Assembly: GCF_001439735.1 (NCBI RefSeq) | Contig: NZ_JYLN01000008.1 | Coordinates: 124,001 to 188,000 of the forward strand | Source of the DNA: Pseudomonas paralactis | GTDB taxonomy: Bacteria > Pseudomonadota > Gammaproteobacteria > Pseudomonadales > Pseudomonadaceae | Direction of reading: 5' to 3' | Length of the DNA stretch: 64,000 nt | Part shown: one piece after another, positions 7,686-15,231 of the stretch | Position numbering within the stretch: position 1 is the first letter of the stretch | Layout: every line of letters begins with the position of its first letter | Position numbers and translations under genes: made by a program | The notes under the pieces: generated by a model | Told to the model about the DNA's origin: nothing | What the model saw: the letters and a program-made list of their open reading frames with translations, nothing else | Database searches by the model: none

Positions 7686-9239
7686 ATGCCCGCGACTGCC
7701 CGCTTTCCTGCCCTGCCCTATTTTCTTGCCTTGATCCTTGGTGCGCTTGCCCTCGTCGGCTACTGGTATGGCCTCGGCCGGCCCGTGGTATTGCCGGACG
7801 TCGCCAGCGCCAGCCATAAGTTGCAATGTGCGTCCTATACGCCGTTCGACAAGGATCAATCGCCGTACGACCAGCCGTTCAAGCTGCGCCCCGAGCGCAT
7901 GGATGCCGACCTGGCCTTGCTGGCCACCCGCTTTGAATGCATCCGCACCTACTCCATGACCGGCCTGGAAGCCTTGCCGGACATGGCGCGCAAGCATAGG
8001 TTGAAGGTGATGGCCGGGGCCTGGGTCAGCAGTGACCCCGTGGCGACTCAAAAAGAGATCAACGAGTTGATCGCGGCGGCCAACGCCAGCCCGGACGTGG
8101 TGACCTCGGTGATCGTCGGCAACGAAGCCCTGCTGCGCAAGGAAGTCACTGCCAAGCAACTGGTGGCGCTGATCCATCAGGTTAAAAGCCAGATCAAGCA
8201 GCCCGTCACCTATGCCGATGTCTGGGAATTTTGGTTGCAACACCCGGAAATCGAGCCGGCGGTGGACTTCCTGACCATTCACCTGCTGCCGTACTGGGAA
8301 GATGAGCCGTCCGGCATCGACCAGGCGCTCAAGCATGTGGGCGATGTGCGCCAGACCTTCGGCCACAAGTTCGCACCCAAGGACATCGTGATCGGCGAGA
8401 CCGGCTGGCCCAGCGAAGGCCGTCAGCGCGAGACTGCCGTGCCGAGCCGGGTGAATGAAGCCAGGTTCATGCGCGGCTTTGTTGCCATGGCCGAAGCCAA
8501 TGGCTGGCGCTACAACCTGATCGAGGCGTTTGACCAGCCGTGGAAACGCGCGAATGAAGGTGCAGTGGGCGGTTATTGGGGGCTGTTCGATGCAGACCGT
8601 CAGGACAAGGGCATCCTCGCAGGGCCGGTGACCAATGTGCCGTACTGGACGTTGTGGCTGGGCGTAGGCGCAGTGATTCTGCTCGGCACCCTGGTGCTCG
8701 GTGGCCGCGTGCGCAGCACACGCTCCGCGCTGCTCCTGCCATTGCTCGGTGCCGTTGCTGCCTGCTCCATCGGCACCTGGGCCGAACTGACCCGCGTCAC
8801 TGCGCGTTTCAACGATGAATGGGTCTGGGCAGGCTTGCTGGTGCTGTTGAATCTGCTGGTGCTGGCCCACGCCGCCCTGACCCTCGGCGCCCGTGAAGGG
8901 TGGCGTGAACGTGCATTCAACTGGCTGGAGAAACGTGCAGGCTGGTGGGTGGCAATCGCCGGGTTTGCGGGGGCGGTGATGATGCTGGCGCTGGTCTTTG
9001 ACCCGCGCTATCGCAGCTTCCCGAGCGCGGCGCTGGTACTGCCGGCCCTGGTGTACCTGGTGCGCCCGGTGACCGGCCCGCGTCGGGAGATCGCGCTACT
9101 GGCCTTCATCATCGGTGCCGGCGTTGCGCCGCAGTTGTACCGTGAAGGGCTGTTGAATCAGCAGGCCTGGGTTTGGGCAGTGGTCAGCGTGCTGATGGTT
9201 GCGGCTTTGTGGCGTTGCTTGCGGGTGCGCAAGGCTTAA
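7686..9239 (+). CDS. Membrane-anchored glycoside hydrolase family 17 protein (beta-glucan synthesis/remodelling)
   Basis: 517 residues from the ATG at 7686. Layout: one transmembrane anchor (about residues 8-28), a periplasmic GH17 domain (about 45-325), then a C-terminal block of about six transmembrane helices (about 330-510). GH17 catalytic glutamates are recognisable in IVGNEALLR (acid/base) and VIGETGWPS (nucleophile). Pseudomonad relatives are often annotated as beta-(1,6)-glucan synthase, and NdvB-type glucan enzymes combine a GH17 domain with a GT2 glycosyltransferase; here no GT2 domain is visible. A transglycosylase role in periplasmic glucan branching is possible but inferred. The next gene on the opposite strand is a small membrane protein behind a REPIN. 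Confidence 0.8.
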   Translation: MPATARFPALPYFLALILGALALVGYWYGLGRPVVLPDVASASHKLQCASYTPFDKDQSPYDQPFKLRPERMDADLALLATRFECIRTYSMTGLEALPDMARKHRLKVMAGAWVSSDPVATQKEINELIAAANASPDVVTSVIVGNEALLRKEVTAKQLVALIHQVKSQIKQPVTYADVWEFWLQHPEIEPAVDFLTIHLLPYWEDEPSGIDQALKHVGDVRQTFGHKFAPKDIVIGETGWPSEGRQRETAVPSRVNEARFMRGFVAMAEANGWRYNLIEAFDQPWKRANEGAVGGYWGLFDADRQDKGILAGPVTNVPYWTLWLGVGAVILLGTLVLGGRVRSTRSALLLPLLGAVAACSIGTWAELTRVTARFNDEWVWAGLLVLLNLLVLAHAALTLGAREGWRERAFNWLEKRAGWWVAIAGFAGAVMMLALVFDPRYRSFPSAALVLPALVYLVRPVTGPRREIALLAFIIGAGVAPQLYREGLLNQQAWVWAVVSVLMVAALWRCLRVRKA

Positions 9240-9243
9240 CACC

Positions 9244-9341
9244 GCTATCGCAGGCAAGCCAGCTCCCACAGTTGATTGGGTTCACACATTTCTATCTGTG
9301 AGCACGGTCAAATGTGGGAGCTGGCTTGCCTGCGATGAGGC
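9244..9341. repeat. REPIN (ctGGCTTGCC family)
   Basis: Inverted halves CTATCGCAGGCAAGCCAGCT (from 9245) and AGCTGGCTTGCCTGCGATG (to about 9338), both near-perfect, with a spacer of about 50 bases. Located between two convergent genes, where it may also serve as terminator. Confidence 0.9.
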
Positions 9342-9345
9342 CACA

Positions 9346-9714
9346 TCAGGCGCCGCGAGGCTTCCTCACCAACCGCAACCCCGCAATCACCACGGCAAAC
9401 ACCGCAAACGTGGTGTTGTACAACGCCAGGGCCGGCAGTCCGAACACCATCCCCAGTACCGCCAAGGCCCACCCCGTACGCCCGGGCACAAAAAACGCCA
9501 GCACCGAGGTGATCAACGCCGCCCAGCCCAGTACCTTAAAGTGAATCATCAACCCCAGGTTCGCCCGCACCTGGCATTCCCAGCGGCCGGCTTGCTCGGC
9601 GCAGATGCCGACCCACTGCCCATCCTCCATAACGCCATAACGTGCGGCATAACTGGCGGCCAACCACAACGGCAGGGCAATAAGCAGCAGGATCAACGGC
9701 AAACGAGGGGACAT
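9346..9714 (-). CDS. Small inner-membrane protein of unknown function
   Basis: 122 residues with four hydrophobic segments: an N-terminal signal/anchor (5-24), and helices around 57-74, 79-98 and 99-115. Two cysteines flank a short loop (GICAEQAGRWECQ, residues 36-48) that would lie in the periplasm and could form a disulfide. A ribosome-binding site (CGGAG) precedes the ATG. Family not recognised; function unknown. Confidence 0.7.
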   Translation of the reverse strand: MSPRLPLILLLIALPLWLAASYAARYGVMEDGQWVGICAEQAGRWECQVRANLGLMIHFKVLGWAALITSVLAFFVPGRTGWALAVLGMVFGLPALALYNTTFAVFAVVIAGLRLVRKPRGA

Positions 9715-9947
9715 GGAGCACTCCGATAGGCAAAAACGGCGCTCAGCTTAATCCCACTTCGGCCGTTAGCAAGGTGTTCGCGCAGATATCTGTTCAACAA
9801 TGCGTGGCAAAGTGTATCGTCTGGCTACTATTACCCCGATTCCGACGTTTTTTCCGACTTTTCGTGCCGAGTGCTGGCACTTCGGTGACAAGGCGGTGGT
9901 CATAGCCTGCGAACTTCATTCAGCCCGTTCCTCTTAGGGATTAAGTC

Positions 9948-11246
9948 ATGCTCCGTTCCTTGCGCTGTGCTGCCTTGCTGGGCAGCCTATTTTTGAGTGC
10001 GTCAGCACTGGCCGTCGATATCGACCAGGCCAGCTATGGCTACCCTTTGACCAACCCGTTCGAAGCGACCATTGCCACCACACCTCCCGATCTGCGGCCA
10101 ACCCTGCCGACCGATGACGAGATCACCCAGTCCGACTACACCCTGACGATGCGCCCCGAGCGCGAGTTCAGCCTGCCGGACAATTTCTGGGCGGTGAAGA
10201 AACTCACCTACCGCATTGCCAAGCAGGACCGTGCTGCGCCGTTGATCTTCCTGATCGCCGGCACCGGTGCACGCTTTGACAGCAGCATCAACGAATACCT
10301 GAAAAAGCTGTATTACCAGGCCGGCTACCATGTGGTGCAGCTGTCTTCGCCGACCAGCTTCGACTTCATCAGCGCCGCTTCGCGCTTCGCCACCCCGGGC
10401 ATCACCCAGGAAGACGCCGAAGACATGTACCGCGTGATGCAAGCCGTACGCGCGCAGAACGCCTCGTTGCCCGTGACCGATTTCTACCTCACCGGCTACA
10501 GCCTGGGCGCCCTGGATGCGGCGTTTGTCAGCAAGCTGGATGAGACCCGCCGCAGCTTCAACTTCAAGAAAGTGCTGCTGCTCAACCCACCGGTCAACCT
10601 CTACACCTCGATCACCAACCTCGACAAGCTGGTACAGACCGAGGTCAAGGGCATCAACAACAGCACCACCTTCTATGAGTTGGTGCTGAGCAAACTGACG
10701 CGTTACTTCCAGCAAAAAGGCTACATCGACCTCAACGATGCCCTGCTTTATGACTTCCAGCAGTCCAAGCAGCACCTGACCAACGAACAGATGGCCATGC
10801 TGATCGGCACCTCGTTCCGCTTCTCGGCCGCCGATATTGCCTTCACTTCGGACTTGATCAACCGACGTGGCCTGATTATTCCGCCCAAGTACCCGATTAC
10901 CGAAGGCACCAGCCTCACGCCGTTCCTCAAGCGTGCCCTGCAGTGTGACTTTGACTGCTACCTCACCGAACAAGTGATCCCGATGTGGCGCGCGCGTTCC
11001 GATGGCGGCAGCCTGCTGCAACTGATCGACCAGGTCAGCCTCTACGCCCTCAAGGACTACCTGCGCGACAGCCCGAAAATCGCCGTGATGCATAACGCCG
11101 ACGACGTGATCCTCGGCCCTGGCGACCTGGGCTTCCTGCGTAAAACTTTCGGCGATCGCTTGACCGTCTACCCGCTGGGCGGCCACTGCGGCAACCTTAA
11201 TTACCGCGTCAACGCCGACGCCATGCTGGAGTTCTTCCGTGGCTAA
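9948..11246 (+). CDS. Secreted alpha/beta-hydrolase-fold protein coupled to mlaA
   Basis: 432 residues with a clear Sec signal peptide (basic MLRSLR, hydrophobic core, cleavage after ASALA near residue 23). The mature part has alpha/beta-hydrolase features: an oxyanion-type strand LIFLIAGTGA near 98-107, nucleophile elbow GYSLGA near 183-188, a candidate acid in HNADDVILGPG near 383-393 and a candidate base in GGHCGNL near 410-416. The predicted triad is therefore complete. It overlaps mlaA by 8 bases and is almost certainly co-translated with it. Since MlaA moves phospholipids from the outer membrane, an enzyme acting on lipids in the periplasm is a reasonable guess, but substrate and activity are unknown. 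Confidence 0.75.
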   Translation: MLRSLRCAALLGSLFLSASALAVDIDQASYGYPLTNPFEATIATTPPDLRPTLPTDDEITQSDYTLTMRPEREFSLPDNFWAVKKLTYRIAKQDRAAPLIFLIAGTGARFDSSINEYLKKLYYQAGYHVVQLSSPTSFDFISAASRFATPGITQEDAEDMYRVMQAVRAQNASLPVTDFYLTGYSLGALDAAFVSKLDETRRSFNFKKVLLLNPPVNLYTSITNLDKLVQTEVKGINNSTTFYELVLSKLTRYFQQKGYIDLNDALLYDFQQSKQHLTNEQMAMLIGTSFRFSAADIAFTSDLINRRGLIIPPKYPITEGTSLTPFLKRALQCDFDCYLTEQVIPMWRARSDGGSLLQLIDQVSLYALKDYLRDSPKIAVMHNADDVILGPGDLGFLRKTFGDRLTVYPLGGHCGNLNYRVNADAMLEFFRG

Positions 11247-12027
11247 ATATCTTCTGCTGCTCGCCGCACTGATGTGCGCAGGCGTGGCCAATGCCGACAA
11301 CAGCAAGGCCCAAGAACCAGTCAAGGTCGATGCCGACGGCTTCAAGGAGCCGCTGACCAAGCTCAAGTTCAACCCAGGCCTGGACCAGCGCGAATTCGAG
11401 CGTTCCACGCTCACCGCGCTCAACGTCTACGACCCACTGGAGTCGTGGAACCGCCGCGTGTATCACTTCAACTATCGCTTCGACCAGTGGGTGTTCCTGC
11501 CGGTGGTGAACGGTTACCGCTATGTCACGCCGAGCTTTCTGCGCACCGGCGTCAGCAACTTCTTCAACAACCTGGGCGATGTGCCCAACCTGTTGAACAG
11601 CCTGTTGCAGCTCAAGGGCCATCGCTCCCTGGAAACCACCGGGCGCCTGCTGGTCAACACCACAATCGGCGTCGCCGGCCTGTGGGACCCGGCAACGGCC
11701 ATGGGCCTGCCGCGCCAGAGTGAAGACTTCGGCCAGACCCTGGGCTTCTACGGCGTACCGGGCGGAGCCTATGTGGTGCTGCCGATCTTTGGTCCGTCGA
11801 ACCTGCGTGACACCACCGGCTTGCTGGTGGACTACACCGCCGAATCGCAGATCAACTTCCTCAACGTGTCTGAAGTCAGCTCCAACCATCCGGAAGTCTG
11901 GGCCCTGCGCGCCGTCGACAAGCGCTACCAGACCAGCTTCCGCTACGGCCAGATGAACTCGCCGTTCGAGTATGAGAAGGTGCGGTATATCTACACCGAA
12001 TCGCGCAAGTTGCAGATCGCCGAGTAA
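11239..12027 (+). CDS. mlaA: Outer-membrane phospholipid removal protein MlaA (VacJ)
   Basis: 262 residues. The MlaA/VacJ core is evident: NVYDPLESWNRRVYHFNYRFD near residue 60 (longer motif abbreviated: DPLES...NR..Y.FN), a central NFFNNLGDVPNLLNSLLQ stretch, GRLLVNTTIGVAGLWDPA, and EDFGQTLGFYGVPGGAYVVL. It works with MlaC and the MlaFEDB ABC complex to return mislocalised phospholipids to the inner membrane. The start is GTG at 11239 inside the preceding hydrolase gene. The signal sequence contains a Cys (AALMCAG) but the preceding residues do not form a good lipobox, while ANA at 16-18 gives a plausible type I cleavage site, so lipidation is uncertain. Followed by a strong terminator. Confidence 0.92.
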   Translation: MAKYLLLLAALMCAGVANADNSKAQEPVKVDADGFKEPLTKLKFNPGLDQREFERSTLTALNVYDPLESWNRRVYHFNYRFDQWVFLPVVNGYRYVTPSFLRTGVSNFFNNLGDVPNLLNSLLQLKGHRSLETTGRLLVNTTIGVAGLWDPATAMGLPRQSEDFGQTLGFYGVPGGAYVVLPIFGPSNLRDTTGLLVDYTAESQINFLNVSEVSSNHPEVWALRAVDKRYQTSFRYGQMNSPFEYEKVRYIYTESRKLQIAE

Positions 12028-12040
12028 ACAGCAGCGATAA

Positions 12041-12070
12041 AAAAAGGCCATTCGATTGAATGGCCTTTTT
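12041..12070. terminator. Bidirectional intrinsic terminator between mlaA and the DUF808 gene
   Basis: A perfect 12-bp inverted repeat (AAAAAGGCCATT at 12041-12052 with its complement at 12059-12070) around a 6-base loop has A-run and T-run edges, so it can terminate mlaA and the convergent DUF808 gene. Confidence 0.9.
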
Positions 12071-12083
12071 TATGCCTGCGGTT

Positions 12084-12998
12084 TCACCCTCGCAGTGCTT
12101 TCCAACCTTTACCTGCCACGCTGACCACTGCCAGGACGACAGCGCCGGCAATGATCCCCGCCACCGCATTGAGCAGCGTTGGCATCAGCCACGCCAACGC
12201 GCCGGTGCTCTGGCTCACGGTTTCGATCCAGTGATGCACCACGGGCACGCCATGGGTGAGGATACCGCCACCAACCATGAACATCGCCGCCGTGCCGATC
12301 ACCGACAAGCTCTTCATCATGTAGGGCGCCGCACTCAGGATGGCGCCGCCAATACTGCGTGCTATCTGACCCGGTTTCTGCGTCAGCCACAGCCCCAGGT
12401 CGTCGAGTTTGACGATACCGGCGACCAAGCCGTAAACGCCAATGGTCATGACAATGGCGATACCCGACAGCACGATCACCTGTTGAGTCAGCTGCGCATC
12501 GGCAACGATGCCAAGGGTGATGGCGATGATTTCCGCTGAAAGGATGAAGTCGGTACGGATCGCGCCCTTGATCTTGTCCTTTTCAAAGGCCACCAGATCG
12601 GTTGCCGGGTCGGCCACGGCCTCTGCCAACTGCGCGTGCTGGGCCTGGTCTTCAGCCTTGCTGTGCAGGAATTTGTGCGCGAGCTTCTCAAAACCTTCGA
12701 AACACAGGTAAGCGCCGCCCAGCATCAACAAGGGGGTCACCGCCCAGGGAGCGAAGGCGCTGATCAGTAACGCGGTGGGCACCAGTATCAACTTGTTGAG
12801 AAACGAGCCCTTGGCCACCGCCCACACCACGGGAATTTCCCGCTCAGCGCGCACGCCGGAGACCTGCTGGGCGTTCAGTGCAAGGTCATCGCCCAGCACG
12901 CCCGATGTCTTCTTGGCGGCCATTTTTGTCATCAGCGCGACGTCATCGAGTACCGCCGCGATATCGTCGATCAACACCAACAAGCTGCTTCCTGCCAT
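12084..12998 (-). CDS. DUF808 (YedI-like) inner-membrane protein
   Basis: 304 residues. The N-terminus MAGSSLLVLIDDIAAVLDDV and the segment KTSGVLGDDLALNAQQVSG (residues 30-48) are characteristic of the DUF808/YedI family. At least six hydrophobic segments follow, including LLMLGGAYLCFEGFEKLAHK near 90-109. The function of the family is not established. Convergent with mlaA across a shared terminator; divergent from the TetR-family gene. Confidence 0.88.
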   Translation of the reverse strand: MAGSSLLVLIDDIAAVLDDVALMTKMAAKKTSGVLGDDLALNAQQVSGVRAEREIPVVWAVAKGSFLNKLILVPTALLISAFAPWAVTPLLMLGGAYLCFEGFEKLAHKFLHSKAEDQAQHAQLAEAVADPATDLVAFEKDKIKGAIRTDFILSAEIIAITLGIVADAQLTQQVIVLSGIAIVMTIGVYGLVAGIVKLDDLGLWLTQKPGQIARSIGGAILSAAPYMMKSLSVIGTAAMFMVGGGILTHGVPVVHHWIETVSQSTGALAWLMPTLLNAVAGIIAGAVVLAVVSVAGKGWKALRG

Positions 12999-13132
12999 GA
13001 ACCGGACTTCCGTTAGAGAGAGATGACGCGAGCATAGCGCGGCGCAAAGCGTTGCGGGCAGATTGTTGAGGCCCGCGGATGGCCGGTGCTACCATGCGCA
13101 ACCGCCTGTCATGGCAAGGAAACGTCTGGTTT

Positions 13133-13738
13133 ATGAGCAGCATTCGCGAGCGCAACAAAGAAAAGATCCTGCGGGCGGCGAGCGAGGAGTTTGCCGACAA
13201 GGGCTTCGCCGCGACCAAAACCAGCGACATCGCCGCCAAGGCCGGGCTGCCCAAGCCCAACGTCTATTACTACTTCAAGTCCAAGGACAACCTTTACCGC
13301 GAGGTGCTCGAAAGCATTATCGAGCCAATCCTGGCGGCTTCCACGCCCTTCAACGCCGAGGGTGACCCCAAGGACGTGTTGAGCAACTACATCCGCTCCA
13401 AAATCCGCATCTCCCGCGACCTGCCGTTTGCCTCCAAGGTGTTCGCCAGCGAAATCATGCACGGCGCACCGCACCTGAGCCCCGAGCAGGTGGAACAACT
13501 CAATGCCCAGGCCAAGCACAATATCGACTGTATCCAGAACTGGGTTGACCGCGGCCTGATTGCGAAGATCGAGCCCAATCACCTGATGTTCAGTATCTGG
13601 GCGGCGACCCAGACCTATGCCGATTTCGACTGGCAGATCTCGGCGGTGACCGGCAAGGCCAAGCTGGATGAGGCCGATTATGAAGCGGCGGCGCAGACGA
13701 TTATTCGGTTGGTGCTCAAGGGGTGTGAGCCGGATTGA
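13133..13738 (+). CDS. TetR/AcrR-family transcriptional regulator
   Basis: 201 residues from the ATG at 13133. Residues 5-60 form the TetR helix-turn-helix domain (ILRAASEEFADKGFAATKTS, then DIAAKAGLPKPNVYYYFKSK). The C-terminal half (SNYIRSKIRISRDLPFASKVFASEIM) resembles the RutR/YcdC-type ligand domain. In P. aeruginosa a TetR-type regulator lies beside the gcl-hyi-glxR genes, so it may act on the glyoxylate cluster that begins 800 bases downstream, but the RAYT insertion now separates them. In-frame ATGs upstream at 13079 and 13094 give longer products without family support. Confidence 0.88.
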   Translation: MSSIRERNKEKILRAASEEFADKGFAATKTSDIAAKAGLPKPNVYYYFKSKDNLYREVLESIIEPILAASTPFNAEGDPKDVLSNYIRSKIRISRDLPFASKVFASEIMHGAPHLSPEQVEQLNAQAKHNIDCIQNWVDRGLIAKIEPNHLMFSIWAATQTYADFDWQISAVTGKAKLDEADYEAAAQTIIRLVLKGCEPD

Positions 13739-13751
13739 TAGACCGCGGCGA

Positions 13752-13850
13752 GGCTATCGCAGGCAAGCCAGCTCCCACACGGATTTGCGCCGGACACAAA
13801 ATGTAAAATGGTCACAATCCCCTGTGGGAGCGGGCTTGCCCGCGATAGCG
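13752..13850. repeat. REPIN upstream of the RAYT gene
   Basis: Inverted halves GCTATCGCAGGCAAGCCAGC (from 13753) and GAGCGGGCTTGCCCGCGATAG (to about 13848; differs at the core as GCGGGCTTGCCCGC). It lies 90 bases before the RAYT start, the canonical position of a REPIN flanking its transposase. Confidence 0.9.
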
Positions 13851-13942
13851 CCCTCCCAGACACATCTTGCCAAAAGCCCACAGATCAGCCTCAGCCACCC
13901 AGATCTAGCCTCTCAGAACCCCATCTGAAGAGAGGCCAAGGA

Positions 13943-14401
13943 ATGCCTGATTTACCTGCTTCAAAACGCCTGCGCATCGGCCGCTATAACGAGTCCAACC
14001 GCATTTACCTGCTCACCACCAACACCCTTGAACGCGAGCCCATCTTCAGCGACTTCAGACTCGGCCGCCTGGTCGTACAACAATTCAGGATCGCCCAATA
14101 TAAAGGGCTCGCAACATCATTGGCCTGGGTGGTAATGCCTGATCATTTCCATTGGCTTGTTTCTCTGGAGAAAGGTTCGCTTGCCGACTTGATGCGACAA
14201 GTTAAATCCAAGAGCACCCGAGTGGTGAATGCGGTGGCTGGCCGCCAAGGTCGCCTCTGGCAACCGGGCTTTCATGACCATGACGTGCGTCGAGAGGAAA
14301 GCCTTGAGGGGATTGCACGTTACATCGTAGCCAATCCACTCAGGGCCGGGCTGGTAAAGCAGATTGGCGACTATCCGCTGTGGGATGCCATTTGGGTTTG
14401 A
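13943..14401 (+). CDS. REP-associated tyrosine transposase (RAYT)
   Basis: 152-residue Y1 (IS200/IS605-like) HUH nuclease. The histidine pair is in MPDHFHWLV near residues 70-78 and the catalytic tyrosine is probably in ARYIVANPLRAGL near residue 130. RAYTs are domesticated single-copy relatives of IS200 transposases that mobilise or maintain REPINs by cleaving single-stranded REP hairpins. The gene is bracketed by REPINs at 13752-13850 and 14421-14513. Start ATG at 13943 is preceded by GCCAAGGA. It shows no frameshift and both motifs are intact, so it is probably active. Confidence 0.92.
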   Translation: MPDLPASKRLRIGRYNESNRIYLLTTNTLEREPIFSDFRLGRLVVQQFRIAQYKGLATSLAWVVMPDHFHWLVSLEKGSLADLMRQVKSKSTRVVNAVAGRQGRLWQPGFHDHDVRREESLEGIARYIVANPLRAGLVKQIGDYPLWDAIWV

Positions 14402-14420
14402 CTGTAGACCGAGTCGACTG

Positions 14421-14513
14421 CATCGCAGGCAAGCCAGCTCCCACAGTTTGACTGTGTTCACAGATCCACCTGTGTGAACTCAATCCATGTGGGAGCTGGC
14501 TTGCCTGCGATAG
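14421..14513. repeat. REPIN downstream of the RAYT gene
   Basis: Inverted halves ATCGCAGGCAAGCCAGCTCC (from 14422) and GGGAGCTGGCTTGCCTGCGA (to about 14510), identical in core sequence to several other copies in this window. It forms the right border of the RAYT locus. Confidence 0.9.
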
Positions 14514-14534
14514 CTTACTCACAGTCAGAACAAA

Positions 14535-14975
14535 TCAAGCCGACACCCCCGCATCCGCCATCAACCCCACTCCCTCTATCGCCGTGATCGCACACTGCTC
14601 GTCAATATCGGACGTGTCCCCGCTGATCCCGATCGCGCCCAGCACCATGCCGCTCTGATCCCGAATCAACACCCCACCCGGCGCCGGCACGACGCTGCCC
14701 TGCCCCAGGCTGTTCAACGCCGCGATAAACGCCGGGCGCTGTTGGGCGTCCAGTGCCAGCAAACGTGAACCCTTGCCCAGAGCAATGGCGCCCCAGGCCT
14801 TGCCGATAGCAATTTGCGGGCGTAGCAGGCTGGCGCCGTCTTCGCGTTGCAGGGTGACCAGGTGGCCGCCGCTGTCGAGCACGGCGATGGTCAGTGGCGC
14901 AGCCGAAATGGTGCGGCCTGCGGTAAGGGCCTGGGTGGCCAGTTGGGTGGCGAGTTTCAAGGTTAAAGCGCTCAT
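14535..14975 (-). CDS. GlcG/HbpS family (DUF336) protein
   Basis: 146 residues with the GlcG/HbpS pattern: LTIAVLDSGGHLVTLQRE near residues 28-45, ALGKGSRLL near 65, PGGVLIRDQSGMVLGAIGIS near 98-117 and D-rich DTSDIDEQCA near 119. Members of this family accompany glycolate/glyoxylate genes and some bind heme; no enzyme activity is established. It is divergent from gcl and its promoter region holds one of two perfect TTGTATACAA palindromes, suggesting co-regulation with the glyoxylate carboligase operon. Confidence 0.85.
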   Translation of the reverse strand: MSALTLKLATQLATQALTAGRTISAAPLTIAVLDSGGHLVTLQREDGASLLRPQIAIGKAWGAIALGKGSRLLALDAQQRPAFIAALNSLGQGSVVPAPGGVLIRDQSGMVLGAIGISGDTSDIDEQCAITAIEGVGLMADAGVSA

Positions 14976-15066
14976 AGGTGCCGTCCTTATCTTGTTATGG
15001 GTAAAGCGGTGAGGTCTGTTTGATCAGATGCTCGACCATACAAATAGAACACAATGATATTTGTTT

Positions 15067-15076
15067 TTGTATACAA
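15067..15076. promoter_or_regulatory. Palindromic operator TTGTATACAA (glcG-like side)
   Basis: Perfect 10-bp palindrome 92 bases upstream of the GlcG-like gene. An identical copy lies at 15195-15204. The TTGT-N2-ACAA form resembles operators of GntR-family regulators. In P. putida a GntR-type repressor (GclR) is reported for the gcl pathway; that it binds this sequence is an inference. Confidence 0.55.
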
Positions 15077-15149
15077 TATTTCCAAACAAAGGCTCCACAC
15101 GTCGAAAAAAGCGCTTCCGACGAACGCAAAGGTCAGTTTACGAAAGGCA

Positions 15150-15179
15150 TTGACCAACGCCGCTCGCCGTGAATACACT
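15150..15179 (+). promoter_or_regulatory. Candidate gcl promoter
   Basis: TTGACC (15150-15155) and TACACT (15174-15179) are separated by 18 bases. The second TTGTATACAA palindrome begins 16 bases downstream of the -10 element, overlapping the expected transcription start, a usual repressor position. Weak consensus match. Confidence 0.4.
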
Positions 15180-15194
15180 TTGGACAGACACCAC

Positions 15195-15204
15195 TTGTAT
15201 ACAA
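15195..15204. promoter_or_regulatory. Palindromic operator TTGTATACAA (gcl side)
   Basis: Second perfect copy of the 10-bp palindrome, 28 bases before the gcl start codon and 128 bases from the first copy. Placement at the start of the gcl transcript suggests repression. Confidence 0.55.
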
Positions 15205-15231
15205 TTACAAAACGCAAGAGGCACCAAAACC

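Noticed and set aside
10002..11423. 473-codon minus-strand frame opposite the hydrolase and mlaA
   Set aside because: No family features; spans two real genes on the other strand.
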